Source: DATAFF01 sp963744915
GTDB taxonomy: Bacteria > Pseudomonadota > Alphaproteobacteria > Rhizobiales > Aestuariivirgaceae
NCBI GenBank assembly: GCA_963744915.1
Contig: CAVUUY010000005.1
Location: forward strand, 1-64,000
Direction of reading: 5' to 3'
Length of the DNA: 64,000 nt
Part shown: positions 35,133 to 42,806 of the stretch, piece after piece
How positions within the stretch are numbered: position 1 is the stretch's first letter
Layout of the letters: each line of letters opens with the position of its first letter
Position numbers and translations under genes: made by a program
The notes under the pieces: model-generated
Told to the model about the DNA's origin: nothing
The model's input: the letters and a program-made list of their open reading frames with translations, nothing else
Database searches by the model: none

Positions 35133-36096
35133 CGCTGTAGAGCCCCTTTCCAGCCCTTGTGACCTGACCGTCCTTCATCATTTTGTGCAACAGAAATCGC
35201 ACATTTCCGGACTTTGTGCCGATTGCACCGGCAATCTCGGTGGGGCTGGCAGGGCTGCCTGCGTTAGCGAGGAAGTCAAGAACGCTAACGCGTTCGTCCG
35301 AAGTCCTAACGTTCTCCGTGTTTCCGAGCAGGGTCCACCGGCCCGTCGTCTTGTCGAACGACAGCGCCCGATCGCTCTCCGGAATGTCACGACCGCGACC
35401 ATAGAGCGTGCAGCCCTGGCCATCGCGGTCAAGGATGAGCGTGCCGTCAGCAGCCGCCGACAAGCCATTGCTCCCCGACACCAGATCGAACGGGTCGTCA
35501 CTCTCGAGCCTCTTGTTGAGGTGGTGAGTTCCGACGATGGCAAGCCGCCGCCGGTTGGCCAGGTCGCGCAATGGCTCAATGGTGGAATAGTCGTAGTCGT
35601 ATAACGACTCGCTCGACTGCTGCTGCCGCCGAACCATCTTGATGATGTCGATGAAGATGGCGCGAGGATTGGGGACGCTATCGGCCCAATGCTCCATTTC
35701 CTCGATTCCGCCGTCCTCTATGCGGGGCCACGTTGTGTTGTATTCGACGAGCTCAGGCTTCGGGCCAGACCCGAGCAACAAGGCCTGGCGCTCTTTGAGC
35801 CGGCGTTCATTGTCCTCGAGGGCGAGGTGCAAGACATTCCCCGACTCACACTGGATCGAGCCCATGGCGTAGCCACCCAAGGCGATCGCGCTGCTCCAGT
35901 CCATAAGCATCCAGGACTTGCCGAGCTTCACCCGGCCAGCCAGCAGGAAGAAGCCCTCGGGAATGACGCCCGGAATGATCCAGTGCAGCGGCGGGAACTG
36001 CTTCCGATCCAGTGCAGCACCTGTGATACCAACATATTTTCGCTCGTAGGCCTGATGGTGCAGGCAATTGGTCGCACCATTGACTGTCCGCGGCAT
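35077..36096 (-). CDS. RepA-like AAA ATPase / helicase (AAA_25)
   Basis: 339 residues. Walker A is GRVKLGKSW, Walker B region RAIFIDIIKMVRR, sensor-like IVGTHHLNKRL, and a C-terminal winged helix-like part (VLDFLANAGSPASPTEIAGA). This is the RecA-fold ATPase seen in plasmids, phages and integrative elements beside a Toprim primase. The gene lies 42 bases after the Toprim gene, in the same orientation, and its last 55 bases run through the right arm of the GCTAAC array. I infer a replication helicase for the element. Confidence 0.83.
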   Translation of the reverse strand: MPRTVNGATNCLHHQAYERKYVGITGAALDRKQFPPLHWIIPGVIPEGFFLLAGRVKLGKSWMLMDWSSAIALGGYAMGSIQCESGNVLHLALEDNERRLKERQALLLGSGPKPELVEYNTTWPRIEDGGIEEMEHWADSVPNPRAIFIDIIKMVRRQQQSSESLYDYDYSTIEPLRDLANRRRLAIVGTHHLNKRLESDDPFDLVSGSNGLSAAADGTLILDRDGQGCTLYGRGRDIPESDRALSFDKTTGRWTLLGNTENVRTSDERVSVLDFLANAGSPASPTEIAGAIGTKSGNVRFLLHKMMKDGQVTRAGKGLYSAPHIPPTNNANTLTGERE

Positions 36097-36138
36097 GTGA
36101 CCATGGATAGTGTATGACCTCGGTCGATCTCCATCCGA

Positions 36139-37032
36139 TTATCCATTGAGGCTACTCCGGACTATGTCGTTGACATCGCTCTTCAGGGCGGTCGGAACGA
36201 TGGTGAAAACCTCGCGACCGGCATCGGTCCAGCGGTCAACCACAGCTTTGGCGGCGCGCTCCCCTTCACCGGACGGGTCTTTATCGACCGCGATCCACAG
36301 CACCTCAACGCCAGCCAGAACCGGGAATGCTGCAAGGTTACCCGCACTGAGACACGCCCACACCGGCAACCCGAAGCACTCCGGCAGCATGGGCAAGCTC
36401 AATGCGGTCTCGATACCCTCGCCAATCGCAAGCGCGGTGATGACGTCCTCATCACGTGAGAGCTTCACCACGGCACCAGCGCTCGGGCCGAGCATCTTCC
36501 TGCCTATGTCGGCTTTGCCGCCGTCAGGGCTCAGCGGCGTGCGGTGGATGCCGCGGAAAGCGTCGTCGTGAATGTCGACCATGGCGGCGACCATCGCCGG
36601 CAGGCGCTCTCGGCCAAACGGGCACGCAGGGTGAAATCGCAGGGCATTGGCAACTGCCAAACCCCGACCTGCAAGATACCGTTCGGCGAGTGTTCCCCTT
36701 GCCGGAATAGACTCGTCATGAATGCAATGAGCGATCTCGACATTGCGGAGGCGATTCGCCTGCGGCTGAGACATCGACAGTGGCGGTCGTGACCATCGAT
36801 CGCGTGGTCGCCATTCCTGCGTGCCGATTGCTCGTGCAACGTAGTCCTTGGCCGACTGCCAATCACCACCGTTGAATAAATAGACCTTGAAGCCTTGAGG
36901 GTCGGTCGGGTCGGGCCAGACGCGCATCCCGCGGTCATGCACCGAGTGACCGGGTGCAGCGGTCAAAAGACCGGTGCCGTTCCTCTCACCGCCGAACTCA
37001 CGGAGGAGCGATTCCACGGTGACGACTGTCAT
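36139..37032 (-). CDS. Toprim-domain primase-like protein
   Basis: 297 residues from ATG 37,032, which has GGAGGGGC upstream. The C-terminal half is a Toprim domain: AIGEGIETALSLPM carries the catalytic Glu and AVDKDPSGEGERAA the DxD motif. The N-terminal half resembles the DUF7146-type region of element primases, with RYLAGRGLAVANALRFHP; no zinc finger is apparent. Works with the downstream RepA-like ATPase, suggesting autonomous replication of an excised element, as in P4-type satellites. Confidence 0.83.
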   Translation of the reverse strand: MTVVTVESLLREFGGERNGTGLLTAAPGHSVHDRGMRVWPDPTDPQGFKVYLFNGGDWQSAKDYVARAIGTQEWRPRDRWSRPPLSMSQPQANRLRNVEIAHCIHDESIPARGTLAERYLAGRGLAVANALRFHPACPFGRERLPAMVAAMVDIHDDAFRGIHRTPLSPDGGKADIGRKMLGPSAGAVVKLSRDEDVITALAIGEGIETALSLPMLPECFGLPVWACLSAGNLAAFPVLAGVEVLWIAVDKDPSGEGERAAKAVVDRWTDAGREVFTIVPTALKSDVNDIVRSSLNG

Positions 37033-37340
37033 GACTGCCCCTCCAGGCATGCCCAGCCACTATCGGGCTCACCCGCTAAGCGGCTACCACGAATGCGCTT
37101 GAGGTCCTCAGCAGCAGGAAAGGGATCATCGCCGCGAAGGAAAGGCGTATCAAGGCGATGAATCAGTTTCGCGATGGAAATCAGCCGATGGTGATTGACC
37201 CGAGAGTCTTCACCAATTATTAGCGATCTGCGATTTGTTGGGAAGTGAGTTCTCGCGCCGCCCCGACCGACATCGGGAGCGGCGCTTCTCTTTGGCAGAG
37301 TGTTCACTGTTCGACCGCCTCCAACCGTGCGGCGATCCAC
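37029..37340 (-). CDS. Small hypothetical protein
   Basis: A frame ending RLAGEPDSGWACLEGQS that overlaps the Toprim start by 4 bases and the AlpA 3' end by 37 bases. The C-terminal half (LISIAKLIHRLDTPFLRGDD) looks coding, whereas the first 40 residues may be read-through; a start near 37,220 is possible but no ATG is available. Unrecognised. Confidence 0.4.
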   Translation of the reverse strand: MDRRTVGGGRTVNTLPKRSAAPDVGRGGARTHFPTNRRSLIIGEDSRVNHHRLISIAKLIHRLDTPFLRGDDPFPAAEDLKRIRGSRLAGEPDSGWACLEGQS

Positions 37341-37564
37341 CGATCAAGATCGCTTTCCCGCCATGCGCGGCGGCCGGGGGAAATCCTCACACTCTGAGGA
37401 AAGTCCTTAATCTTCTCCAAGCGCCAGATCGTCGTCCTGGAGAGGCCGGTCCTGGCGTGCACCTCATAATAGGAGATGAAGCGCTCACGAAGACCGAACG
37501 CCCTTTCGTTCTCCAGTGGTGACGGTCCAAAGGCAGTTGGTGCCGCTACGGTGGTCAGTGTCAT
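37304..37564 (-). CDS. AlpA-family regulator / excisionase
   Basis: 86 residues with an HTH_17-type winged helix: ISYYEVHARTGLSRTTIWRL, FPQSVRISPGRRAWRESDLDRW. AlpA proteins regulate or direct excision of P4-type elements, which suits its position between the integrase and primase genes. Confidence 0.85.
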   Translation of the reverse strand: MTLTTVAAPTAFGPSPLENERAFGLRERFISYYEVHARTGLSRTTIWRLEKIKDFPQSVRISPGRRAWRESDLDRWIAARLEAVEQ

Positions 37565-37565
37565 G

Positions 37566-37593
37566 GTTGTTCCTTGTGGTTTCAGGAAACAAC
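37566..37593. promoter_or_regulatory. Inverted repeat upstream of AlpA
   Basis: GTTGTTCCT pairs with AGGAAACAAC (one-base bulge) immediately before the AlpA start at 37,564. Possible autoregulatory operator or excision-protein site. Confidence 0.35.
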
Positions 37594-37630
37594 CCGACTA
37601 GACACCCGCCTGCGGTTAAAGAGCAGGCCT

Positions 37631-38311
37631 CTATTTTAACTTTCTATCACCTGGGGGGAAGATGCCGCTGAGGGTTTCTAGTGTGTCATCAATGACCGCG
37701 TCCAATGGGGCATCTATTTTCGAATATGAATCCTTTGATCTGGCATATTGCAGCCCGTCAGCGGACGACTTCGCGTGACCCACACTCGCTTTCTTTCGCC
37801 AGTTTATCAGTGTCGTGATGTCGTCACTGTCATCTCGCCCCAACGGGAAACGTCGGGATCGCAGTCGACGTGCAACGCGCTGACATGCCTCATACAAAGA
37901 GCATTTGCTTCGACGCTTTACCTCATCGATCAGCGCGCAGACCGTCGTGCGGTAAAACATCTCGCTTCGTCTGCTGCCAACAAGCTGGTGGCTAACTCTA
38001 TGATCGTTGCAAAATAGGACTCTGCTCGATCCTCCGCTCTTCAGAGCATTTAGCGTTTCGAGAGTTTCGAGTAGAGGGTTTAGCAGACCCTTCGCTCTCC
38101 AATCGGGCTTTCTATCTTCGAAATAATCAAGGCACGCTTCCACACTTCTGATCGCTCCCTCTAACCCGCCATCGCCCTTCGTCTTAAAATCATCGAGGGC
38201 CGCGGTGAGCCGGTCCATAAGGACGCTCATGCGCGGCATATCAGAGAGAGCCTTCTCGGTCAGGACAGCCACGATCTGGCCCGGATCAGCTACATTGGTG
38301 GGCTCTGTCAT
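37631..38311 (-). CDS. Hypothetical protein of the integrated element
   Basis: 226 residues, mostly helical, with no signal or membrane segment. A basic middle region reads EVKRRSKCSLYEACQRVARR. Start MTEPTNVADPGQ overlaps the integrase stop by 4 bases (ATGA), so it was cotranslated with the integrase. I do not recognise it. Confidence 0.65.
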   Translation of the reverse strand: MTEPTNVADPGQIVAVLTEKALSDMPRMSVLMDRLTAALDDFKTKGDGGLEGAIRSVEACLDYFEDRKPDWRAKGLLNPLLETLETLNALKSGGSSRVLFCNDHRVSHQLVGSRRSEMFYRTTVCALIDEVKRRSKCSLYEACQRVARRLRSRRFPLGRDDSDDITTLINWRKKASVGHAKSSADGLQYARSKDSYSKIDAPLDAVIDDTLETLSGIFPPGDRKLK

Positions 38312-39565
38312 CCTCGCTCTCGCATCGTGATCACGTTTGCAAGATCGTTACCTTCTATGATTCGATTCAGCTCCGCCGCCCAAGCCTCCAACGCATGCCG
38401 CTTCTCAGCGGCAAAGCTGTGTCGGATGTAGACGGCCCCGGTGATCGTCTTGCCGATCTCGCTGGCGTGGTTGAGGACACGCGCCACGACGTTCTCCCCG
38501 ATGCCCATGGCTGCCATTGCGACGCAACCGTTCGCCGCAGGTCGTGCGGCGTTGCCGGGTTGTTCGTCCAACCCGAGCTCCTTCAGCGCCCCGTGCATGG
38601 CATGTGCGACACCATGCGACGCGAGATGCTGCTGGCGTTGGACCAGTCTCGATCTCGGCCGGCTCGGGAAGAGGAATGGCAATTCGCCCGACAGCTCAGA
38701 TGCCTGCCTGAAGAGCTTCACAGCCATAGGAGAGAGCGGGACGGAATGATCTCGACGGTTTTTCACACGCCTTGCCGGGATCAGCCACTCCGCTTTGTCG
38801 AGATCGATCTCAGACTTAAGTGCGCCACAGACCTCTCCAATCCGCTGGCCTGTAACGAGGGCGAGCCGAAGCGCTATCTTGGTCCCAGCTGCCATCCTGG
38901 CATTGTCCAGACCGATCCAGAATGCCCGGATTTCGGCCTCCGACAGCGAGCGTGAGCGCGATTGCTCCTTGACCCGCTGCGCCTATGCCATGAACCGGGC
39001 TGGCCTTGAGATAGCCCTCACTGACAGCCCAGTTGAAGGCTTTACGGACGGCCGCCAGCGTCCTGTTCGACGTTACCCCTGCCCCACGGTCCTTCACGGC
39101 ATTGAGGATGGCGAGGATGTCGGCCTTGGTGACGGCGGTGATCTTGTGGCCGCCGATCGCCGGGCGGACGTCCTTCTTGAAGATCCGCCTGATCTCGGCC
39201 GTCCACTTGGATTCCGCCGGCGCATAGTCGGTCAGATAGCGGTCAAGGAGTTGGTCGACCGTCTCGACCTTCTTATGGGCGGTCTTCTCGGAAGCCGGAT
39301 CGGCTCCCTCGGCCACCGACGCTCGATAACCGCTGGCCTTGGCGCGCGCCTGATGGAGCGAGACGGCAGGGAACTCGCCGAGAGTCACCCGGCGCTTCCG
39401 ACCATCGCTCTTGCGGCGATAGGTGTAAGCCCAGGATTTTGAACCGTTCGGTGTGACGCGCAGGGCCAAGCCCTTTACATCGGGATCGGTGAAATCGGTC
39501 CGGGTCTCGACACTGATCGTCTCGATCCAACGCGCCGTGAACTTTTTGGCACCCCGCTCTGCCAT
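38308..39565 (-). pseudogene. Tyrosine integrase (P4/DUF4102 type), three frameshifts
   Basis: Start MAERGAKKFTARW at 39,565 with GGAGA upstream. N-terminal arm domain (DFTDPDVKGLALRVTPNGSK), core-binding domain, then the catalytic domain with first Arg in LVTGQRIGEV and the Tyr region VYIRHSFAAEKRHALEAW. The frame shifts at about 38,967 (extra base), about 38,556 (extra base) and about 38,520 (missing base). The last two compensate, but between them the HDLRRT box is out of frame. It should be inactive unless these are sequencing errors. Confidence 0.85.
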
Positions 39566-39720
39566 TTCTTGGTCTCCCCAAGGCATCCGGGGTTCCACTG
39601 GGGTTCCAGATGCGCGAAACTCGATGAAACTGAGTGTCACGCAATGATACCAGATTTTCCAGTATTTACAGGAGTTTTCCACGTTCAGGCTGTTTCAACC
39701 GGTCCCAGTAAGTCCTATTT

Positions 39721-39774
39721 GCAACAGACTACGAAATCTGGGGGTCAGGGGTTCGAGTCCCTTCCGGTGCGCCA
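39721..39774 (+). repeat. Attachment-site remnant: 3' part of tRNA-Arg
   Basis: From GCAACAGACTACGAAATCTG on, the sequence reads as the anticodon arm onward of a tRNA: T-arm AGGGG-TTCGAGT-CCCTT, acceptor CCGGTGC, G73 and CCA. The anticodon position reads ACG (Arg). One extra A is in the anticodon loop region, and the 5' half (acceptor GCACCGG, D-arm) is absent upstream. It is therefore an att copy, not a functional tRNA, located 156 bases from the integrase start. Confidence 0.75.
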
Positions 39775-39843
39775 ATTATTTCAACACTTTAGCTTACCTC
39801 TAACTCTACCATAAATTGCATTGGTAAGAAGATAGTAAGCAGA

Positions 39844-41058
39844 ATGCTGGTCGACCGAAACGCCGATCGAGACCTTCGCCGCGGCATGCCGATCGAAGCC
39901 CTCGCCGTGGTCTTCAATACATCCTATCTGGCCTATCTGCCGCGCGCCGCCTTGTCGGCCGTAATCATGGTGATCGCGGTTCAGCATATCGATCCCTGGA
40001 CGCTGCGTCTCGCCGCGCGACTTTTCCAGCCCGGCGCGACGAAGCGCGGTGTCGTCGTGCTCGATTTGTCCGTGGCTTTGCTCGTGTCCTTTCTGTCGAT
40101 CGCGATCAATATCGTGCTCGCCGTGTTTCTCGGTGTGGCGCTGGCGATTTTCCTGTTTGTGGTGCGCATGAGCCGGTCCAATATCCGCCGGCTCTACCGC
40201 TGCGACGCCGTGCGTTCGCGCAAATCTCGCGGCACAGGGGACATGGAGCTGCTGGAGTCAAAAGGAGCATCCATCCTGGTGGTGGAGCTGCAGGGCGTCC
40301 TATTTTTTGGAAGCGCCGAGCGATTGGCGCAGGAGATTGATAAGGCAACGGCGTGTAGAACTTTTTACCTGATTCTCGATTTGCCGCGCGTCAATTATGT
40401 CGACACGACCGGTGCACGCATTCTCGCCGACATCGAGGTCAATCTTGCGCTCCGGGGCGTCACCCTCGCGCTCGTCTTATCGGAGCAGAGCGAAACCGCC
40501 GCGCGGCTGGCGGATTTCGGTGACCCGAACAGCGAAAGACGCTTCTTTCCGGACGTCGACCGCGCGATCGAATGGACGGAGGACGATCTTCTGCGCCAGA
40601 CCGCCCCGCGGGCGGCCGTGGAGATCGCGCTTGAGTGCATCTCGCTCTTGCAGGATTTTGCGCCGCACGAGATCGAGACGTTCGTCCGCCACCTGCGGCG
40701 CGCCATTTGGCCGAAAGACAGTATGATCTTCAAGGAAGGCAATCCTGGATCGCATCTTTTCATCGTTACCAAGGGGCAGGCGAGCGTTGTGCTTAAATCG
40801 GAAGGCCGCAACATCCGCCTGGTAACATTCGCGCCTGGCACGGTGTTCGGCGAGCTTGCCATTCTCGACAAGGGCCCGCGGTCGGCCTCGATTATCGCCA
40901 ACGAGGACCTTGTAGCCTATTCGCTGAGCGAGACGGATTTCGCCGCATTGCGCGAAAGCGAGCCAGCGGTCGCGATCAAGATCCTGGCGGGGCTGGGTCG
41001 AGAGCTGAGCGGCCGCCTGCGCCACGCGAACCGGACAATTCATCAGCTCGAAGCGTGA
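39844..41058 (+). CDS. SulP-type transporter C-terminal part with STAS and cyclic-nucleotide-binding domains (truncated)
   Basis: 404 residues. About residues 28-105 match only the last membrane helices of a SulP anion transporter (YLAYLPRAALSAVIMVIAVQ; LAVFLGVALAIFLF). A STAS domain follows (ILVVELQGVLFFGSAERL, DLPRVNYVDTTGARILADI), then a cNMP-binding domain (IFKEGNPGSHLFIVTKGQAS, FGELAILDKGPRSASI). Complete SulP-STAS-cNMP proteins are about 700-800 residues, so some 300 N-terminal residues are missing; the cut falls about 140 bases from the att remnant. The first 27 residues look unrelated. Confidence 0.82.
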   Translation: MLVDRNADRDLRRGMPIEALAVVFNTSYLAYLPRAALSAVIMVIAVQHIDPWTLRLAARLFQPGATKRGVVVLDLSVALLVSFLSIAINIVLAVFLGVALAIFLFVVRMSRSNIRRLYRCDAVRSRKSRGTGDMELLESKGASILVVELQGVLFFGSAERLAQEIDKATACRTFYLILDLPRVNYVDTTGARILADIEVNLALRGVTLALVLSEQSETAARLADFGDPNSERRFFPDVDRAIEWTEDDLLRQTAPRAAVEIALECISLLQDFAPHEIETFVRHLRRAIWPKDSMIFKEGNPGSHLFIVTKGQASVVLKSEGRNIRLVTFAPGTVFGELAILDKGPRSASIIANEDLVAYSLSETDFAALRESEPAVAIKILAGLGRELSGRLRHANRTIHQLEA

Positions 41059-41122
41059 ACGCACAACGCCTCACGCTCGATCACCAGGACGGCATGCCCG
41101 TTGATACTTTCGGGTCCGCACG

Positions 41123-41481
41123 CTATCGGATGCCAGCTTGCGACGGAGCGTTCTGTTCTCTCAAGAATGAGAGCCATGCTGGTTGATGCCCGTCGTCCCA
41201 AACCACCGGCCAATTGTGGGCATTGCCTCTTCGATTTGCAAACGCAACCTGTCCGTCGTCCCTGTCCGCGCCGATAACTTCGCATGATTCACCAACCAGC
41301 TTGCGCGCCAATAGCGCAACGTCTTCTGAACCAGATCCGACGTCGAGCACCCGCATGCCAAGTCCAATTCCAGCCTTGCGAAGGGAGGCGTTCGGTTGCC
41401 TCCGAAAAGAATGTCAGCCTGACGCATCAGGCGCTGTCTCTCATGGTCGGAACTGGGGAATGGATATTGAAAACCTGACAT
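41123..41481 (-). pseudogene. SAM-dependent methyltransferase remnant
   Basis: Starts MSGFQYPFPSSDHERQRLMR at 41,481; the SAM-binding motif I, MRVLDVGSGSEDVALLARKL, follows in a different frame after a shift near 41,360. The end is lost near 41,220, leaving roughly 80 of about 270 expected residues. It faces the truncated SulP gene. Confidence 0.65.
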
Positions 41482-41634
41482 CTCGTTGTTCCTCACCTCT
41501 CACGGCATTTCGGTTTTTGACCTAACCTGACCGTAGCTGACATCAATTCGTCGCACAATTTGCCGTTGCCTGCACATTTGCGCAGCCCCGGGCTACCGTG
41601 CCATTGTTGCCGGGGCGATCAGGAGGGCTTCCCC

Positions 41635-42361
41635 ATGAATGATACGGTGCAGCTCAGTTCTCGATTCCGAGAGGTTGTCACGAGTGATGCTGAGCTGCAC
41701 GCAGTCGTCGGTCAGCCTCCAGACCGTTCTATCGCCAAAGTCATCCACAGCATCGACGGGCACGCTCGCCAATTCATCGCCCATGCGCCCTTTGTCTTTG
41801 TGGCATCGGCTGGAAAGGACGGCATGATCGATGTCTCGCCGAAGGGCGATCCCGCAGGTTTCGTCAAGGTGCTCAACGATCGAACTCTCGCCATCCCCGA
41901 TCGGCTCGGCAACCGACAAATCGACACGTTTCGCAACGTCTTACGAAACCCCAATGTCGGCCTGATTTTCTTAATTCCCGGCGTTACCTATACGCTGCGC
42001 GGCGGGTCACGCCTCACACCGCGAGCTCGCACGAGGTTATCTCCTCACGCGATCGACGTATCAATGGTATCTGGAAAATTATCTCGATGGGGCCGATCCG
42101 CGGAACTGGCGCTTATCGCCACTCATGGCAGCCGACTTTGGTGGACTGCCACCGACCGTTATCCTACATGCCGGTTACGATCCATTGCGCGATGAAGCGA
42201 TCGACTATGCGGTGAGGCTCAAAGGCGCAGGGGTCAAGGTGCGTGAGATTTCCTATCCTGAGATGATTCATGGCTTTGTCACTATGGGAGCCGTCCTGCC
42301 ACAGGCGCTTTCCGCACTGCTCGAGATCCGCCTCGCGCTGACTGCGTTTCGCGCTTCTTGA
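41635..42361 (+). pseudogene. Joined remnants: PPOX-fold protein and hormone-sensitive-lipase-type esterase
   Basis: From 41,635 (AGGAGG upstream) the frame encodes the N-terminal part of a pyridoxamine-phosphate-oxidase-fold protein (VFVASAGKDGMIDVSPKGD, NPNVGLIFLIPGV) up to about 42,000. From about 42,025 another frame encodes an esterase C terminus: YLENYLDGADPRNW, PPTVILHAGYDPLRDEA and MIHGFVTMGAVLPQA, which carries the catalytic Asp and His, ending at 42,361. The upstream part of the esterase, with HGGG and GDSAG, is missing. I read this as a deletion or recombination junction. Confidence 0.7.
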
Positions 42362-42806
42362 AGCAAATAGTCGGGTGTTGAAGGAGAGATCGGAAAGTCG
42401 AGCTCACGACATGAGCTCGACCTCCAAGTCAGTCAGTTCCGCTCAAAATCAGTGCGTCGATTTGTATATCTGGTCGAAGGTCCCGCCCTCTCCAGAATGC
42501 TCCTCCTGAACCCTTGTCCAACCATCAAACTGGGGATCGTCGATCGCGCAATACAATTCCCTTCAGAACACGGCGCTCACCAAACCGCTTCCTGACCGTA
42601 TCGAGTGACAGTGGCAGACCAAGCCGCCTTCCAAGTATCTCCCGGCGCTCTGCTGACGGGGTGCGAGATTACTGACGAACAGGCAGATTTAGCTGATCGA
42701 GCGATCGTCACGGCGAGACGCATACAGAGTACAAATGGCTCGTGTCCCGGGTGCGGAGCTTTCTGAAAGGGTGCGAAAGCGCAAGTAGACTGATATGCGT
42801 TGGGGA
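42362..42806. other. Gap with a perfect hairpin
   Basis: No gene. GTCGAGCTCA (42,397-42,406) and TGAGCTCGAC (42,412-42,421) form a perfect 10-bp stem with a CGACA loop, a plausible terminator or protein-binding dyad between the remnant region and the protease locus. No T-run follows. Confidence 0.4.

Noticed and set aside
35025..35310. CRISPR-like array from the repeated GCTAAC sites
   Set aside because: Units are 6 bases with 2-3 base gaps and an inverted second half; there are no spacers and no cas genes.
39721..39774. Functional tRNA-Arg gene
   Set aside because: No 5' acceptor strand or D-arm lies upstream and the anticodon loop has an extra base.
41560..42195. Bifunctional PPOX-esterase enzyme
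   Set aside because: Both halves are incomplete, lie in different frames and lack essential motifs at the junction.
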